A stretch of 64,000 nucleotides of DNA. It comes from Bemisia tabaci (lineage: Eukaryota; Arthropoda; Insecta; Hemiptera; Aleyrodidae). Location of the stretch: assembly GCF_918797505.1 (NCBI RefSeq), contig NC_092796.1:33861325-33925324 (forward strand). The letters run 5' to 3'. Positions 46,910-57,616 of the stretch are shown piece after piece. Every line of letters starts with the position of its first letter. The stretch's first letter is position 1. The notes beneath the pieces are model-generated. The model was not told where the DNA came from, made no database searches, and was given only the letters and a program-made list of their open reading frames with translations. A program made the position numbers and the translations under genes.

Positions 46910-48029
46910 TCGAAAGCGGCCCACCTTTTTTTAAGGAATTTCGTTCAAACCGCATGTCAATAATCTGTAATCGTTCTCGAGACATCAGTAAGGAAGGATC
47001 CATATTTTTGGCACACCCTGTACGTCACAGAAAAAAAACCGCAGGTCAGTATTGAAATCGTGACAAAGTTGGGTCACTTGACGTAATGCCTAATTCTCAT
47101 TGGCTACGAACGATAGAAACTACAGTAAAGCGCATTGACTTATAACGCAATCTAGGTCGCGCGGTAGGTAAGACAGCTAGCGGGGTAAATCAGGGTAAAG
47201 ACGCGCCTTCCGCTTAGTGGATACATCCGGATATACGAACGAAAAGTACCCGTATCAGGCAACGGCACTGGCATGACAGGCATTTCCATTGTCTCGGTCT
47301 CGGACTTGCTGGGTGTTGCTGAGTTGCCTATCGTCCCGCCTGAAGGGACTCTAGTCTCGCCGAAATTTCCTAATGCGCAGTCTAAGCCATAGATAGTGCA
47401 TAGAGAGGTTATGATAATTATGTTATTGTTTCGTTTCGTTGGAAATTTTGAATCGGGTTTGAGCAAAATAGCATTGCAATTTCAATTTCTCCTGGCTCCT
47501 GTCTCTTTTTCTATGTCATATTATTTCTGAAATTAATAACAATATAACTTCTTGAATGGTTTTCTCATTGTACGCACGAAACATTTTCAATTTTATGCTG
47601 CCCCGAGGAATAATACTTCCAAATGTGACCATTCTTGATTTTGCATGATTCCTTCTCTCTCTAGGTACCTTTTTCGTTGTGAGTGAGTTTTCTTTTATGA
47701 TTCTCTGATTACTGAGGGCACAATGCTTGGGCACAATGTGCCTGAAACGAAAAGTTGCTACTTACTTGTTTACTATGTGCATTCCTATCCAGACATCATA
47801 TGAAATCATCTTGGTACTTGCGTTAAATCTTTCCGTTCATAAGGAGATGGTATACAATAAACTTTAGTTGTGATGACATAAATTTTCTCAACTGCATGCT
47901 GATTATTGAAACTATGTCAGTACGACAAGGCAAGACAGCCCTATCTTAACCGTGCAATATATCGCATTTCGATCTCTTATCAGACTGCTTCAAACTTTCA
48001 ATAATCGGCCTGCTGCAATGAAATCCTTT

Positions 48030-49850
48030 TATAGCTTTCATCATTATGATTCTCCATTTGGCCATTCTGGTCAACTAGAGTCCACAAAGACACATTGACT
48101 TTAAACGCGCAACAGGGTGAAAGGGAGAGTGCCAGTTTAACTAATAATGGGTTTATTTTCAATGATAAAATTAACCAGTCTATTTACTGTCACACCTTCA
48201 AAGTGGGTGAATGTGTCAGGCAAGAACCCTGATAATCAACAACTTCAGAGCTGCTCTTAATATAGGACTTCTATGTAATGTTCCATCTCCTGTGTACAGT
48301 AGGCACAAAACCAGGATTTACATTAGAGGCATCACCTGTGTTAAGGGATACCTTTTATGTCTTACATAATCCAACATTTTTTTTTTGGATTCTTGGAACT
48401 AATGATAGAATGCAAGCTAGATTCTGCAGCTCAGTGCAGGACCTCTATCATTTACGCTGCTTATACCTAGTTATGCCTGCCAGGTCCTTTGACCATTCGA
48501 ATCGCAATTTCTCCGAGCTCCAATTTCATCATCAGTAATAACATTGCAAACGCGTGATACCGTCTCATAAAGACAGTAAGCAAAGTAAGTATTTATCAAT
48601 ATTTTTAGTTTAATGAGAGATGTCTCTAAAGCTATGGCATTCTGTATCTTGAGAAATGTGACCAGTTCACTCGTCATTGGAAAAGATAAACAGTAAAAGT
48701 TGATGCTTCCGCAAGCAAAAATTACAGTTACCACAACTGAAATTTCGATCTCAATAGCATGAATCTTCTGAACTGTAATGAAACAGTTTGATAACATTTC
48801 ATTTTCAGGAGCCTTTATCTGCCAATGCTGGTCATACAGAGTCAACAGCGATTGAGTTTCAGTGCGTTATCAGGGTACAACAGAGAATACCACTTTAATT
48901 TTTGGTTTTCCTTTCAATAACATTTCATTTTTATGAGTCTGTATCTGCCAATTCTGGTCATGCAGAGTCGGCTGCGATTGAGTTTCAACGCACTATAAGG
49001 GTGAAACGGAGAGTACAATTTTGATTCTTTGTTTTACTTTCAAGGATGGAAAAAAACAGTCCATTTTCTGTCGCACCTTCAGGCATGAACTTTTCAGCTA
49101 AGGACTCAAATAAATGACAACTTAGGAGCCACTTGTCATGTATGGTTCTTCTGTATTAGTCCGTCCCTTTCGTACCGTAGACCGAGAACCAGAGGTTAAA
49201 GTATAAACATCACCTATATTCAAGGCTTAATTTTATATCCTATGCTATGTGATCCCTCTCATACGATTCTATCGAGCGAATGATTCTGCCGGTAAGTTAA
49301 TTATGTGGAGCACCATCATATCTATGCTGGGAATTGCCAGGGAGATTCTGCAACCATCCGATTAAGGTAACTCTCACATCAATACAGTGGCAGGTAAAGT
49401 AAGCAGGTATTTATGAGAGATTTCTCAACTCGGGCATTCAATGCCCACTTTCCGTCAAAGAAGATGCTCTGTTGATATACTGTTGCAGCCCAAAATATTA
49501 ATTACAACTAATATTTTTAGTCGCCTCAGTCTCAATCGATAGCTTTCATTATTCTGCCAGTTCTGGCTACCCAAAGTCCACATCTAATGAGTTTTAACTC
49601 ACTTTCAGGGTGTGCCAGAGAATTAATTCCTGTATCCATTTTCCGTGCCAAATGAACCAGCTAATTTTCTGTCGCACTCTCATAGTGGGTAAATTTGTCA
49701 GGCGAGGACTCAGATAATCTAGACGTCAGGCGGCACTGATGTATTATATCGAACAGCTGCTCTGTATTATTTCCTATATGTGGTAAGCAGTGACGGCAAG
49801 TTTACGTCTCCAGGTACTGCAAATTTTAGCCGATGTATAGAGAGGTTATC
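48030..49850 (+). repeat. Three diverged copies of a ~700-bp noncoding unit
   Basis: The same order of phrases recurs. Phrase one, of the type CATTCTGGTCAACTAGAGTC, is at about 48062, 48825 (and 48951) and 49558. Phrase two, CTGTCGCACCTTCA-like, is at 48187, 49068 and 49668. Phrase three, GTCAGGCAAGAAC-like, follows. The copies are strongly diverged and contain no long frame. From 49851 to 51470 nothing further was recognised. Confidence 0.6.
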
Positions 49851-51473
49851 ATCAAGGATATCCTGCATTAGTTATAGCATTTCAATTTTATCAAACCAAT
49901 GAAATAGTAGCATACAGATACATACCTTCTGCAGAGGTCAATATGAAAGACCTTGATTTGAAGAATTTTATCCAAATACAGGCAAATTAGACGATTCAAT
50001 CAACTTCTGACACAGAATCAAGGAGACTTGCTGATAATCAAATTAACAGTAATGTTTGAAGTCAAGTATCTTGGATGTTGTGACATTGAGTTGATTTCAT
50101 TAACGGAGCGCTGCGTAGCTTCTTTGAGTAGACACATACGCACGACTGATTGGTGAATGCGTAAACCGCGTTTCCAATATAGAGCATTACAAGTCTATGA
50201 AAACATTGAGGCTTTATGCACCGATAGCATGATACACTGAGAAGAGACACATCAACTCCAGAGGAGTTCGGCTGCTAGCAAAATTTTAGGAGAAAGTGGA
50301 AACACAACTTCATCCCCACAAATTGAGACCCCGACAGACATCATCGTATTGAGGGAAAGGATGATTTTCTGGTGGATAGTTGTTGAATCTGATTAACGAG
50401 AAATAGTATCTAGGACTCACTAATATCATCAATTATTCATAAACAATTACTTGTAAAGATCACTAGATCCGGGCCGCTGGGAAGAAATAGCAGGTTGCGA
50501 TCTGAGTAGGTACTTACTGTAACAGCACATGGTAACAGCTCATAGTAAGGGTGTGGGACTCATAAAAGGATTATATAGAAATGGATCCAGTTATCTTCGG
50601 CTACGATAAAATGGAAACACGCATCAATTAATCTATCTTCATCTTATTATTTCAATTAATCTTTCTTCTTCGTATTAATTATAAATATTTAAAGCCATAA
50701 TAACAGTAGCATAACCTGAAATTTAACCTCTGGAGTCGGCGCTCACCATCCATCGCGCGGTTCTACAAGTTATTTTCAAATTCAAATGTGCTTGAAGAAT
50801 TGAAGGACCCGCTCCTTCTTTCGATTAATTCTCCTTTCGACGCCCATGTAAGTCTGAAAACTTTTCAAAGGTTTGATCCTTGGAGTTTACAGATTCTAAT
50901 TATCCCCAGTTTGATGGGTTTTATGCTACCCTTACCTCCACAGCCCTGGCAACATATCCGACTTTCAGAGCAGCAATAAACGACCTAATTATTAATTGTT
51001 CTCGATTACACCTCAACAATATCAAATTTCCAAAAAATCATTTTTAGTATATGTGACGCTGATTCGAAATATCTATACTTGTATGGGGTTTTTTTCTACG
51101 GTATAGCTGTAATGTCAGTGAACTAAACACGATGGTCAATCCCGCGGCCGACCGTTTCGCGGGCCCCGTATCTGCTCTCTGCTCATCAACAATTCCATCA
51201 GTGTCAGCTTTTGGGGTCCATGTCGTCAAAAACGATCGTCAAGTTTTGGGGTCCAAAATTTGTCGTTAAAGTTTAATAACTTTTTTAATATTTAACTAAA
51301 GTTAAAAAACGAGGGCATTACGAGTAGAGCTGAGCATACTCTACCCAAATATTATAGGGTTTTTGGGGTTTACTCTCCGACTTAATTAGTAGGAGAGCTT
51401 AATGGACCGCAAACCGTGCAGAAAAGCCCGGTCGCGTTGTTTCGTGTAAAACTAGTTAGGCAGCAGCCACCCG

Positions 51474-51475
<2 letters not shown>

Positions 51476-51524
<49 letters not shown>
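51476..51524. repeat. Poly-T run (poly-A on the minus strand)
   Basis: 49 T, starting 58 bp beyond the stop codon of the minus-strand SGNH gene. No AATAAA lies between the stop and the run. Confidence 0.9.
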
Positions 51525-51525
<1 letters not shown>

Positions 51526-51581
51526 GGTCGTCATTTTTTAGAGGGAGTTTTTTAGGATTGGGCCGGGGTGGCTACCGCCAC

Positions 51582-54500
51582 CTAGAATTGTGGTAACGAC
51601 CAGAAGGCTGAAGGAGGGGGAGGAGGTGGGGTGAATACAGATGACTGAGTCATGACAAGAGAGGAAAGCATACTAACTAATAAATTTTTAATACCATTAG
51701 GCGTCAAGTGTAGTCCATCCCGTGACAGTAACCATCTCTTTACTACTCCTTCTTCCATAAAGTGGGCACTGTTGTCAATGAAGTAACAATTTGGAAACCT
51801 GAAAAAGAACAAAAAAGGAAATGAGTGAATTAAAATCTGGATATATTATCAACATAGAAAAGATTTCCATTGCAAAAAATGATGCAGTTGAGGCTTGACT
51901 GTTTTAACTAAGTGGCTAGCACGTCACTCGGAAAAAAACGGAGAAATTACAGAATAACTTTCTCTCAGAAAATAAAAGTTTTTGGTAGAAAAACCAAAAT
52001 TATTTAAACTTTCAGGTATTCAGGGGTACAAAAACTTATTAGCTTTAATAATTCTGTGTACATAAGACTACTATACATTTTTTGAGGCATCCTTTAAACT
52101 GCTGTCCACATAAGACTGCGCGTTTCACTACTTTCTTCACATGAAAGAGCGCATGATGCAGTTCTTGTTGCCATAAGTAATGCGTTTAGTAATTTTCTTA
52201 TGAAAGATACATTCAATAATTTTTTTCACAAAAATGCTTTCTGGCTTCACATTTGTTTCCCTCTATTAAGGTGCCTTCACATTTTTTCCCACAATATGTT
52301 GACAGAGTATTTTCTGCACCTCTGCAGGTATTTTAGAGATCAAGCTTTAGTTGCACGATTATAACAACTTTGCATTGTGCTATACCTCTCTTTTACTAAA
52401 TGCAATCCAATTCATCATTATGTTGCTCCGATGGGTACACCTAATTTATAGATTTTGCTTCACCGAAGAGGGATCAGCATATCAAAATTTGATTACAGAC
52501 TTCATGTGGCATGTGCCTTTTTGGTCAGGAACAAAGATAATGTGGTCCTTTTCTAAAAATAAAATAAATTTCATGATCTTTACTACCTAATACAGCAAGT
52601 GGTAAAAAAATCATTTGAGGAGATAAAGGCTGGCATAAAAGATAACTCACCGAGAAACAAGAGACTTGTACAGACAGTTTAAGGTTGCAGAACGATCATT
52701 CAAGTGCTCGATTTCTTCAGGTGATCTCCTAGTGCCAGGGAAGAAGCTGGATGCTCTCGGTAGAATGCTTGAGACGTACATGGTGCAATGAGGATTCAAG
52801 CTACGAATTTCCTTTAATAAGGACTCCATCCTCCGTTGGGTTGCAGCAGGACCTTCCAATGGGATGTTATTCGTTCCGAGATGAAGAATAACATGATCTA
52901 CACCCTTAACTGCCAGCATACCTTGGATGTTCACATCTTGCACCTTTCTTCCTGAGACAGCATTCACAGTTACCTGAACAAAAGAGAAAACATGAAAATA
53001 ATTAGTATCAAACGCTTCACATTATGAGTAGAAGAATAGGTAATTCTTATGTAATCACATTTCTGAAACAAAAATGAATGGCGCTAGATGCATGTTGAAC
53101 CCAATATGGTAATCTGAAAGTGATAAGGAACTAGAAATGCAACCTAGTGCTTGGTGGAAACTGATTTTGATTCCTGGGGGAATTAAATCTTACATTGTAA
53201 ATTATAAAGGAGCTTATATCATGGAGTTCCCTGCTAGCACAGCTCAGATCGGTAAGGTTTTAGAAACATTCCACTTGTGTCGACTGATTCATCTCGTTGA
53301 AACATATTAGAAACATTTCAGTGACGCAAAAACTTTGAACATTTCATTGAAATATATCCAAAACATTTTGAAAATGTTTTCAAATTGGAGATGTGTTGTA
53401 AAGGTATGAGAAACATCTATCGGACGTATCTGTGAAACAAAATTTAGGGGTGACATAGAGTTGTTTTAGAAACCTTTTCAAAACCGTCTGGACACATGAT
53501 ATGTTTTCAAGATGTTTCATTGAAATGTTTTAAAGACATTTTTTCGGATCAATGACACATTTTAAAAACATTTTCAATCTGACCTGTGCTACTAGGGTAC
53601 AGCAGTAAAATTTTACTATGTTAATCGAAATGCTGTTGTAATCAGTGAAATCTGTCTCTTGGAAGCTGAGGGGCAGGAAGGATGAGAGGCTGTCGCATAT
53701 GGGCCCAATAGTAGTATTGTCGGAGAAGTATTCGTTTCCGAATATCCGCCATAAAATCTTTCGATTTTAGGAGGATATTCGAAAACGAATACTTCTCCGA
53801 CAGTATTTGGGCTGCTATAGAGTGAAAAAATCAATAAAGGTACTTTTATTTCCTCATCTTGGTGAGCACTTTGAACAGTCGAATCAGGAGGTGGGGTATA
53901 AACGCGGGAAGTACAAGCAGGAACAGATGTATCAATATAAATTGCTAGGCTGTAAATTCGTCATAAAAGTGCCGATAAAATTCAGAGTACCAGATTTTAA
54001 TTCTCTGAGAATTGAGCATTTTTAATACTGCAGCTCTCCACTCATCTCAGGTACGAGTGATTGGTCAGACGTTACATGCACCATCCATGGAAAACTCTAT
54101 AAGTAACCATTCAATTAATAGTTACGGTTGATTTGCAAATAAATATGAGTTTCCTATCATAAATGAGTCATCCACTGGTGGTAATTGATTGACTGCTATT
54201 TAAGACCACAGCTACTTCAGATCTTTGGCAAAGAAAGGTCTTGAAAAAATAGGCTAGGGTTTTAACCAATGATGCACGTAGAAGATAAATCAGATGAGAG
54301 GCAGAACAAGATTCTTAGATGTTGCTGCAACAAGTCATAACTGTCCAGTTAATTTTGGAGCAGTTTTAAAAATGGAAGGTAAGGTGTGCTGTACCAACAC
54401 AAGGCTCAAAACAGCACAAGTGCTCCTTCAAAAACTGGAGCCGCTTTTTATACGAGAGAATTTGAACAGGGAATCACTAGTTGGGGTCCCATCAAAATGT

Positions 54501-55057
54501 GCCACATGTGATTTAAATCAGTAGTTAATGGATTTGCATTTGCTGTGAGTGAATGACTTCCACGATCTACAAATAGATAAGTTAGGAGGAAAGGCAAAAC
54601 GCAGATGTAGTAGCCCCCATTTAGAAAAACAATATCGACAAACAAGTCTCATCTAAAGGGTAAGGAAAAAGACCTAGGATTCCCTACTACCAGGCTAAGA
54701 TTACGATATCCATTGAGGTTTACTAATTATAATCATTAGGATCGAGTCTCTAAGGGAATTGAATGGGTTGTCTATCAAAAATTGGTAGAGAAATACCATT
54801 TTTTCTAACACAGACACATGTTGCACACTTGTATGTACCCTTCATTCCTCATCATACAGTGACGTGAAATTGATAGGAATTTAACAGCAAATTGAACTGT
54901 ATGATACTAATTAATACTGTAAAAGTAAAACTGAACAAATATTTGTAATTGAGAGGGAAACAGAATTACATACCTCCAAAGTTAGCGACGGCTGCAAGTA
55001 ACCATCGAAGTACTTCGTCTGAGATGCTCCAATTATCAGCACACGTTTCAATACCAT
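51582..55057 (-). CDS. Small SGNH/GDSL-type hydrolase-like protein, three exons, 207 aa
   Basis: SGNH proteins are serine esterases or acetylesterases, or non-catalytic binders. Exon 1 is 55057-54974 (MVLKRVLIIGASQTKYFDG), exon 2 is 52973-52651, exon 3 is 51798-51582. Junctions are GT...AG on the minus strand with phases 0 and 2, and the ORF closes to 207 residues. Block I is GAS with S12 as candidate nucleophile, where GDS is usual. Block II is SGRKV around G36. Block III is LGTNN at 60-64. Block V is DGLHL with D163 and H166. All four SGNH positions are therefore present. There is no signal peptide, so a cytosolic location is likely. Intron 1 (2 kb) holds a MITE and a strong hairpin. The substrate cannot be inferred. 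Similar small proteins can be carried by transposons, so a host role is not certain. Confidence 0.82.
53229..53597. mobile_element. MITE in SGNH intron 1
   Basis: 369 bp. Ends CCCTGCTAGCACAGCTCAGA and the near complement TCTGACCTGTGCTACTAGGG. The interior is full of GAAACATTT/AAATGTTTT motifs in both orientations. Confidence 0.78.
53702..53813. repeat. Strong hairpin in SGNH intron 1
   Basis: A stem of about 45 bp with few mismatches (GTCGGAGAAGTATTCGTTT pairs with AAACGAATACTTCTCCGAC) and a ~17-base loop around ATAAAATCTTTCGATTTT. Either a miniature palindromic transposon or a pre-miRNA-like structure. Confidence 0.7.
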
Positions 55058-55260
55058 TATGGCGATAAAATGTCTTTAGCATACATGCAAGAAACTTTAC
55101 AATTAAAGTCGGCACTTTCAATCACAATTCACGATTCACCAAAGAGAATTCACACCAGAGAAAACATAAATACGATTCACACGATTCACGTACGGGAAAG
55201 CAAGAAGGGACCAAAATCCAAAATGGCGGCGACGGCTTGCCGGTACAGTTTACTGTTTAC
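55058..55260 (-). promoter_or_regulatory. Putative promoter/5' UTR of the SGNH gene
   Basis: Lies directly upstream of the SGNH ATG. AAAATGGCGGC at 55220-55230 resembles a YY1-type initiator-region motif, about 163 bp from the start codon, and the surroundings become more CpG-rich. No TATA box was found at a fitting place. Confidence 0.4.
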
Positions 55261-55387
55261 TCGATAGCAGCGCGGCCTACACGGTAAACGGCGGAAGTAC
55301 ACTTCGGTACACCTCACGGTACACTTCGAAGTCAACATTATCAGACATAAACAAGTTAATGCGTTTTGGCAACATAGCGCCCGTTAG

Positions 55388-55610
55388 TAAAACCCACATA
55401 AAACGCCTTCAGAGTGTCAAGTATGTAATGAGCTGATATCAGCACGCACAACATCTTAATAACAACAATCGCTGCAGGCGCAGCTGAAGGCGAATTGCTG
55501 GAGCACACAAAACGACTTCGGCGAGTCGAGTACGTATGTACTGAGCCGAGATTAGCACGCACAACGTATTCGTAACAACAATTGCTGCGGACGCAGCTGA
55601 AAGTGAATTG
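55388..55610 (+). repeat. 112-bp tandem duplication
   Basis: Two head-to-tail copies, GCTGATATCAGCACGCACAA at about 55433 and its diverged partner (GAGCCGAGATTAGCACGCAC) at 55543, each followed by AACAACAATYGCTGC. Short frames in it are shadows of the repeat. Confidence 0.75.
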
Positions 55611-55936
55611 AAAACAATTTTAGAATGCACATTGATGAAATTTTTAGCTACTTAAACTTTTTTTTTTTTTTATATATATGGGGGATCCTCGACATACGTA
55701 TCACGATAAACTAAGTTTGAAAGCAAAATGAAATATACCCCGCCGTAAATTTTCAGTCTACATAATTGCCCATATACAATCGCCCAGTGGAAAAAAGTGA
55801 ATGCGGTGGGAGGTACGTTTCCGGAAGCCATCGATGATGCGCATTTAAATGAGAGCTTAAAATACGCAACTTTGAACTATTGTGGTTCGTTATCGTTCCA
55901 GAAAATCCTTATTAACTAGAGGCCCTCTCTTTTTTG

Positions 55937-55943
<7 letters not shown>

Positions 55944-55989
<46 letters not shown>
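55944..55989. repeat. Poly-A run with AAC extension
   Basis: About 46 A, followed by (AAC)n to about 56005. Confidence 0.9.
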
Positions 55990-55990
<1 letters not shown>

Positions 55991-56054
55991 AACAACAACA
56001 ACAACTGAATATTACTGAATATTACTACATACTCCTGATAAACTGAATTTAGCT

Positions 56055-56205
56055 GCGGCGTGCATCACGATATATCCATCGATCTCTGTCATTATCTGTG
56101 GAAAAGGATCGATAACAAAGGTGTTCGCAGGGAACACCTTAATAATTTATATTTAACCACAACTTCCAATGGGGTAATATCGGTAATTGATCATTCACGC
56201 CTCGC
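56055..56205 (-). repeat. Dispersed repeat family F, copy 2 (inverted)
   Basis: CGATATATCCATCGAT, GGTGTTCGCAGGGAACACC and GATCATTCACGCCTCGCC match the repeat at 30886-31060 in reverse. Confidence 0.6.
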
Positions 56206-56504
56206 CAACTGTTTCGGAAAGGGGAAAAAGGGGGGTCACTATATGCAACCACGCCTGTCTTTTGACAAAGTGAATATCTGATGATTAAATGGAGGGGGGG
56301 GGGGGGGGCAATGTGGTGTATGTTTCATTGTTTGGATCCGATTCGATACAATCTATACGGATGGTGACGTGGCATCAATGCCTACCCTACATACACACAC
56401 AAACGACGGGATTTTTGTGACAGGTAAGGAACTAAGTGTTTCCTTCATTTTCGCGTGATACCACATTACGTACCTACTCCAGAAATCGATTGGTTTGCCG
56501 CCCA

Positions 56505-56733
56505 CACTGGAAAAAAGTCGCTTGGATCTGGAGTCCAGACTCTTAAAAACATCGACAAGAAAAAATACTCTTGATTCAATCGGATCTTTGCTTAGATCTA
56601 GAACCAAGTCTCTTAGTTCAAGCGGATTCCCTTCTGATTCAAGCAAAAAGAAGATTGAATCAAGAGTATTTTTACTTGTCATTGTTTTCAAGAGTCTGGA
56701 ATCTAGATCCAAGCTACTTTTTTTCCCAGTGCA
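56505..56733. mobile_element. MITE family G, copy 1
   Basis: Palindromic: CACTGGAAAAAAGTCGCTTG with CCAGACTCTTAAAAACA on the left; AAGAGTCTGGAATCTAGATC and TTTTTTTCCCAGTG on the right. Ends 13 bp before the MITE that carries the TTAGG array. A second copy is at 57385-57616. Confidence 0.78.
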
Positions 56734-56746
56734 TCTGACGTAGGTG

Positions 56747-57248
56747 TATGGAATTATTTCCGTAAACCTCGCGCGCGTTCACGAAACCTCGCGCGCGTTC
56801 ACGAAAAAGTCGGCGCGTGAGCAGTAGAGTCGGCGCGCGCAAAGAATCTTCGCGCGCGCTGCTACAGAGCCTAAACAAGGTCAAGACACGGCTGCCAAAT
56901 GTAGATTTAATTTTAGCTTAATAGTAGGTTAGGTTAGGTTAGGTTAGGTTAGTTTAGGTTAGTTTAGGTTAGGTTAGGTTAGGTTGGGTTAGGTTAGGTT
57001 AGGTTAGGTTAGGTTTTAAACTTAAATTACATAGACGTTTGGCAACATACAACCTTGAGCCATGCGATCCTTCATGGCGCGCGGCGGGTTTGCTCTCGCG
57101 CGCGTCGAGTTACACCTCGCGCGGAGAAATACTGACAGCGCGCAGCGATACCTATGTCGCGCGCTATGGAATTGCTCCGCGCCAGTGGCGCAACCACGCG
57201 CCGACTTCCTTTGTGAACACGCGCGAGGTTTACGGAAATAATTCCATA
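56747..57248. mobile_element. MITE enclosing a telomere-type TTAGG array
   Basis: 502 bp. Ends TATGGAATTATTTCCGTAAA and its exact complement, and the flanks are both TAGGTG (56741-56746 and 57249-57254), a clean 6-bp target duplication. The arms (about 56747-56924 and 57016-57248) are CpG-rich and pair over most of their length (CCTCGCGCG, GTCGGCGCGTG, TTGCCAAA). The centre is an array of TTAGG units. Confidence 0.85.
56925..57015 (+). repeat. Interstitial insect telomeric repeat (TTAGG)n
   Basis: About 18 units of TTAGG in one orientation, with a few variants (AGTTT, GGGTT). TTAGG is the canonical telomere repeat of most insects. Here it lies inside a MITE, not at a chromosome end. Confidence 0.93.
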
Positions 57249-57251
57249 TAG

Positions 57252-57358
57252 GTGCGTATCTCAATTTTCACGTGAGCCCTGCTTCACATGTAAACCCATG
57301 CTTTTTGGGACTCATGTAGGAATCGAGATACACCCTTTCGCCAGAGGAGCGACGAGTT
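57252..57358. repeat. Hairpin repeat family E, copy 3
   Basis: GTGCGTATCTCAATTTTCAC and GTGAGCCC pair with GGGACTCATGTAGGAATCGA and GATACACC, followed by CCAGAGGAGCGACGAG. Confidence 0.55.
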
Positions 57359-57384
57359 GCGCGCTTGATTTTCGCATGTAACGG

Positions 57385-57616
57385 CACTGAAAAAAAAACA
57401 CATTGAATCTAGAGTTCAGACTCTTGAAAACATTGACAAAAAAAAGGCTTGATTCAATCAGATTTAAACTTAAATCAAAAGGAAATCCGCTCAAATTAAG
57501 AGGCTTGGTTTTTGATTTAAGCTTAAATTTCATTTAATCAAGAGTATTTTTTTCATGTCGATGTTTTTAAGAGTCTGGACTCAGATCCAATGTGTTTTTC
57601 TTTTTTTTTTCCAGTG
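57385..57616. mobile_element. MITE family G, copy 2
   Basis: CACTGAAAAAAAAACACATT and TTCAGACTCTTGAAAACA on the left; TTTTTAAGAGTCTGGACTC and TTTTCCAGTG on the right. From 57650 to 60240 no gene or clear element was recognised, apart from an inverted edge of the satellite-related sequence near 58585. Confidence 0.75.

Noticed and set aside
46716..46934. Plus-strand ORF resembling the transposase start
   Set aside because: It is the mirrored arm of the inverted repeat running into a poly-C tract, not an independent gene.
50788..50979. 63-codon ORF with Pro/Leu-rich tail
   Set aside because: No recognisable domain, no splice context, and lies in otherwise gene-free DNA.
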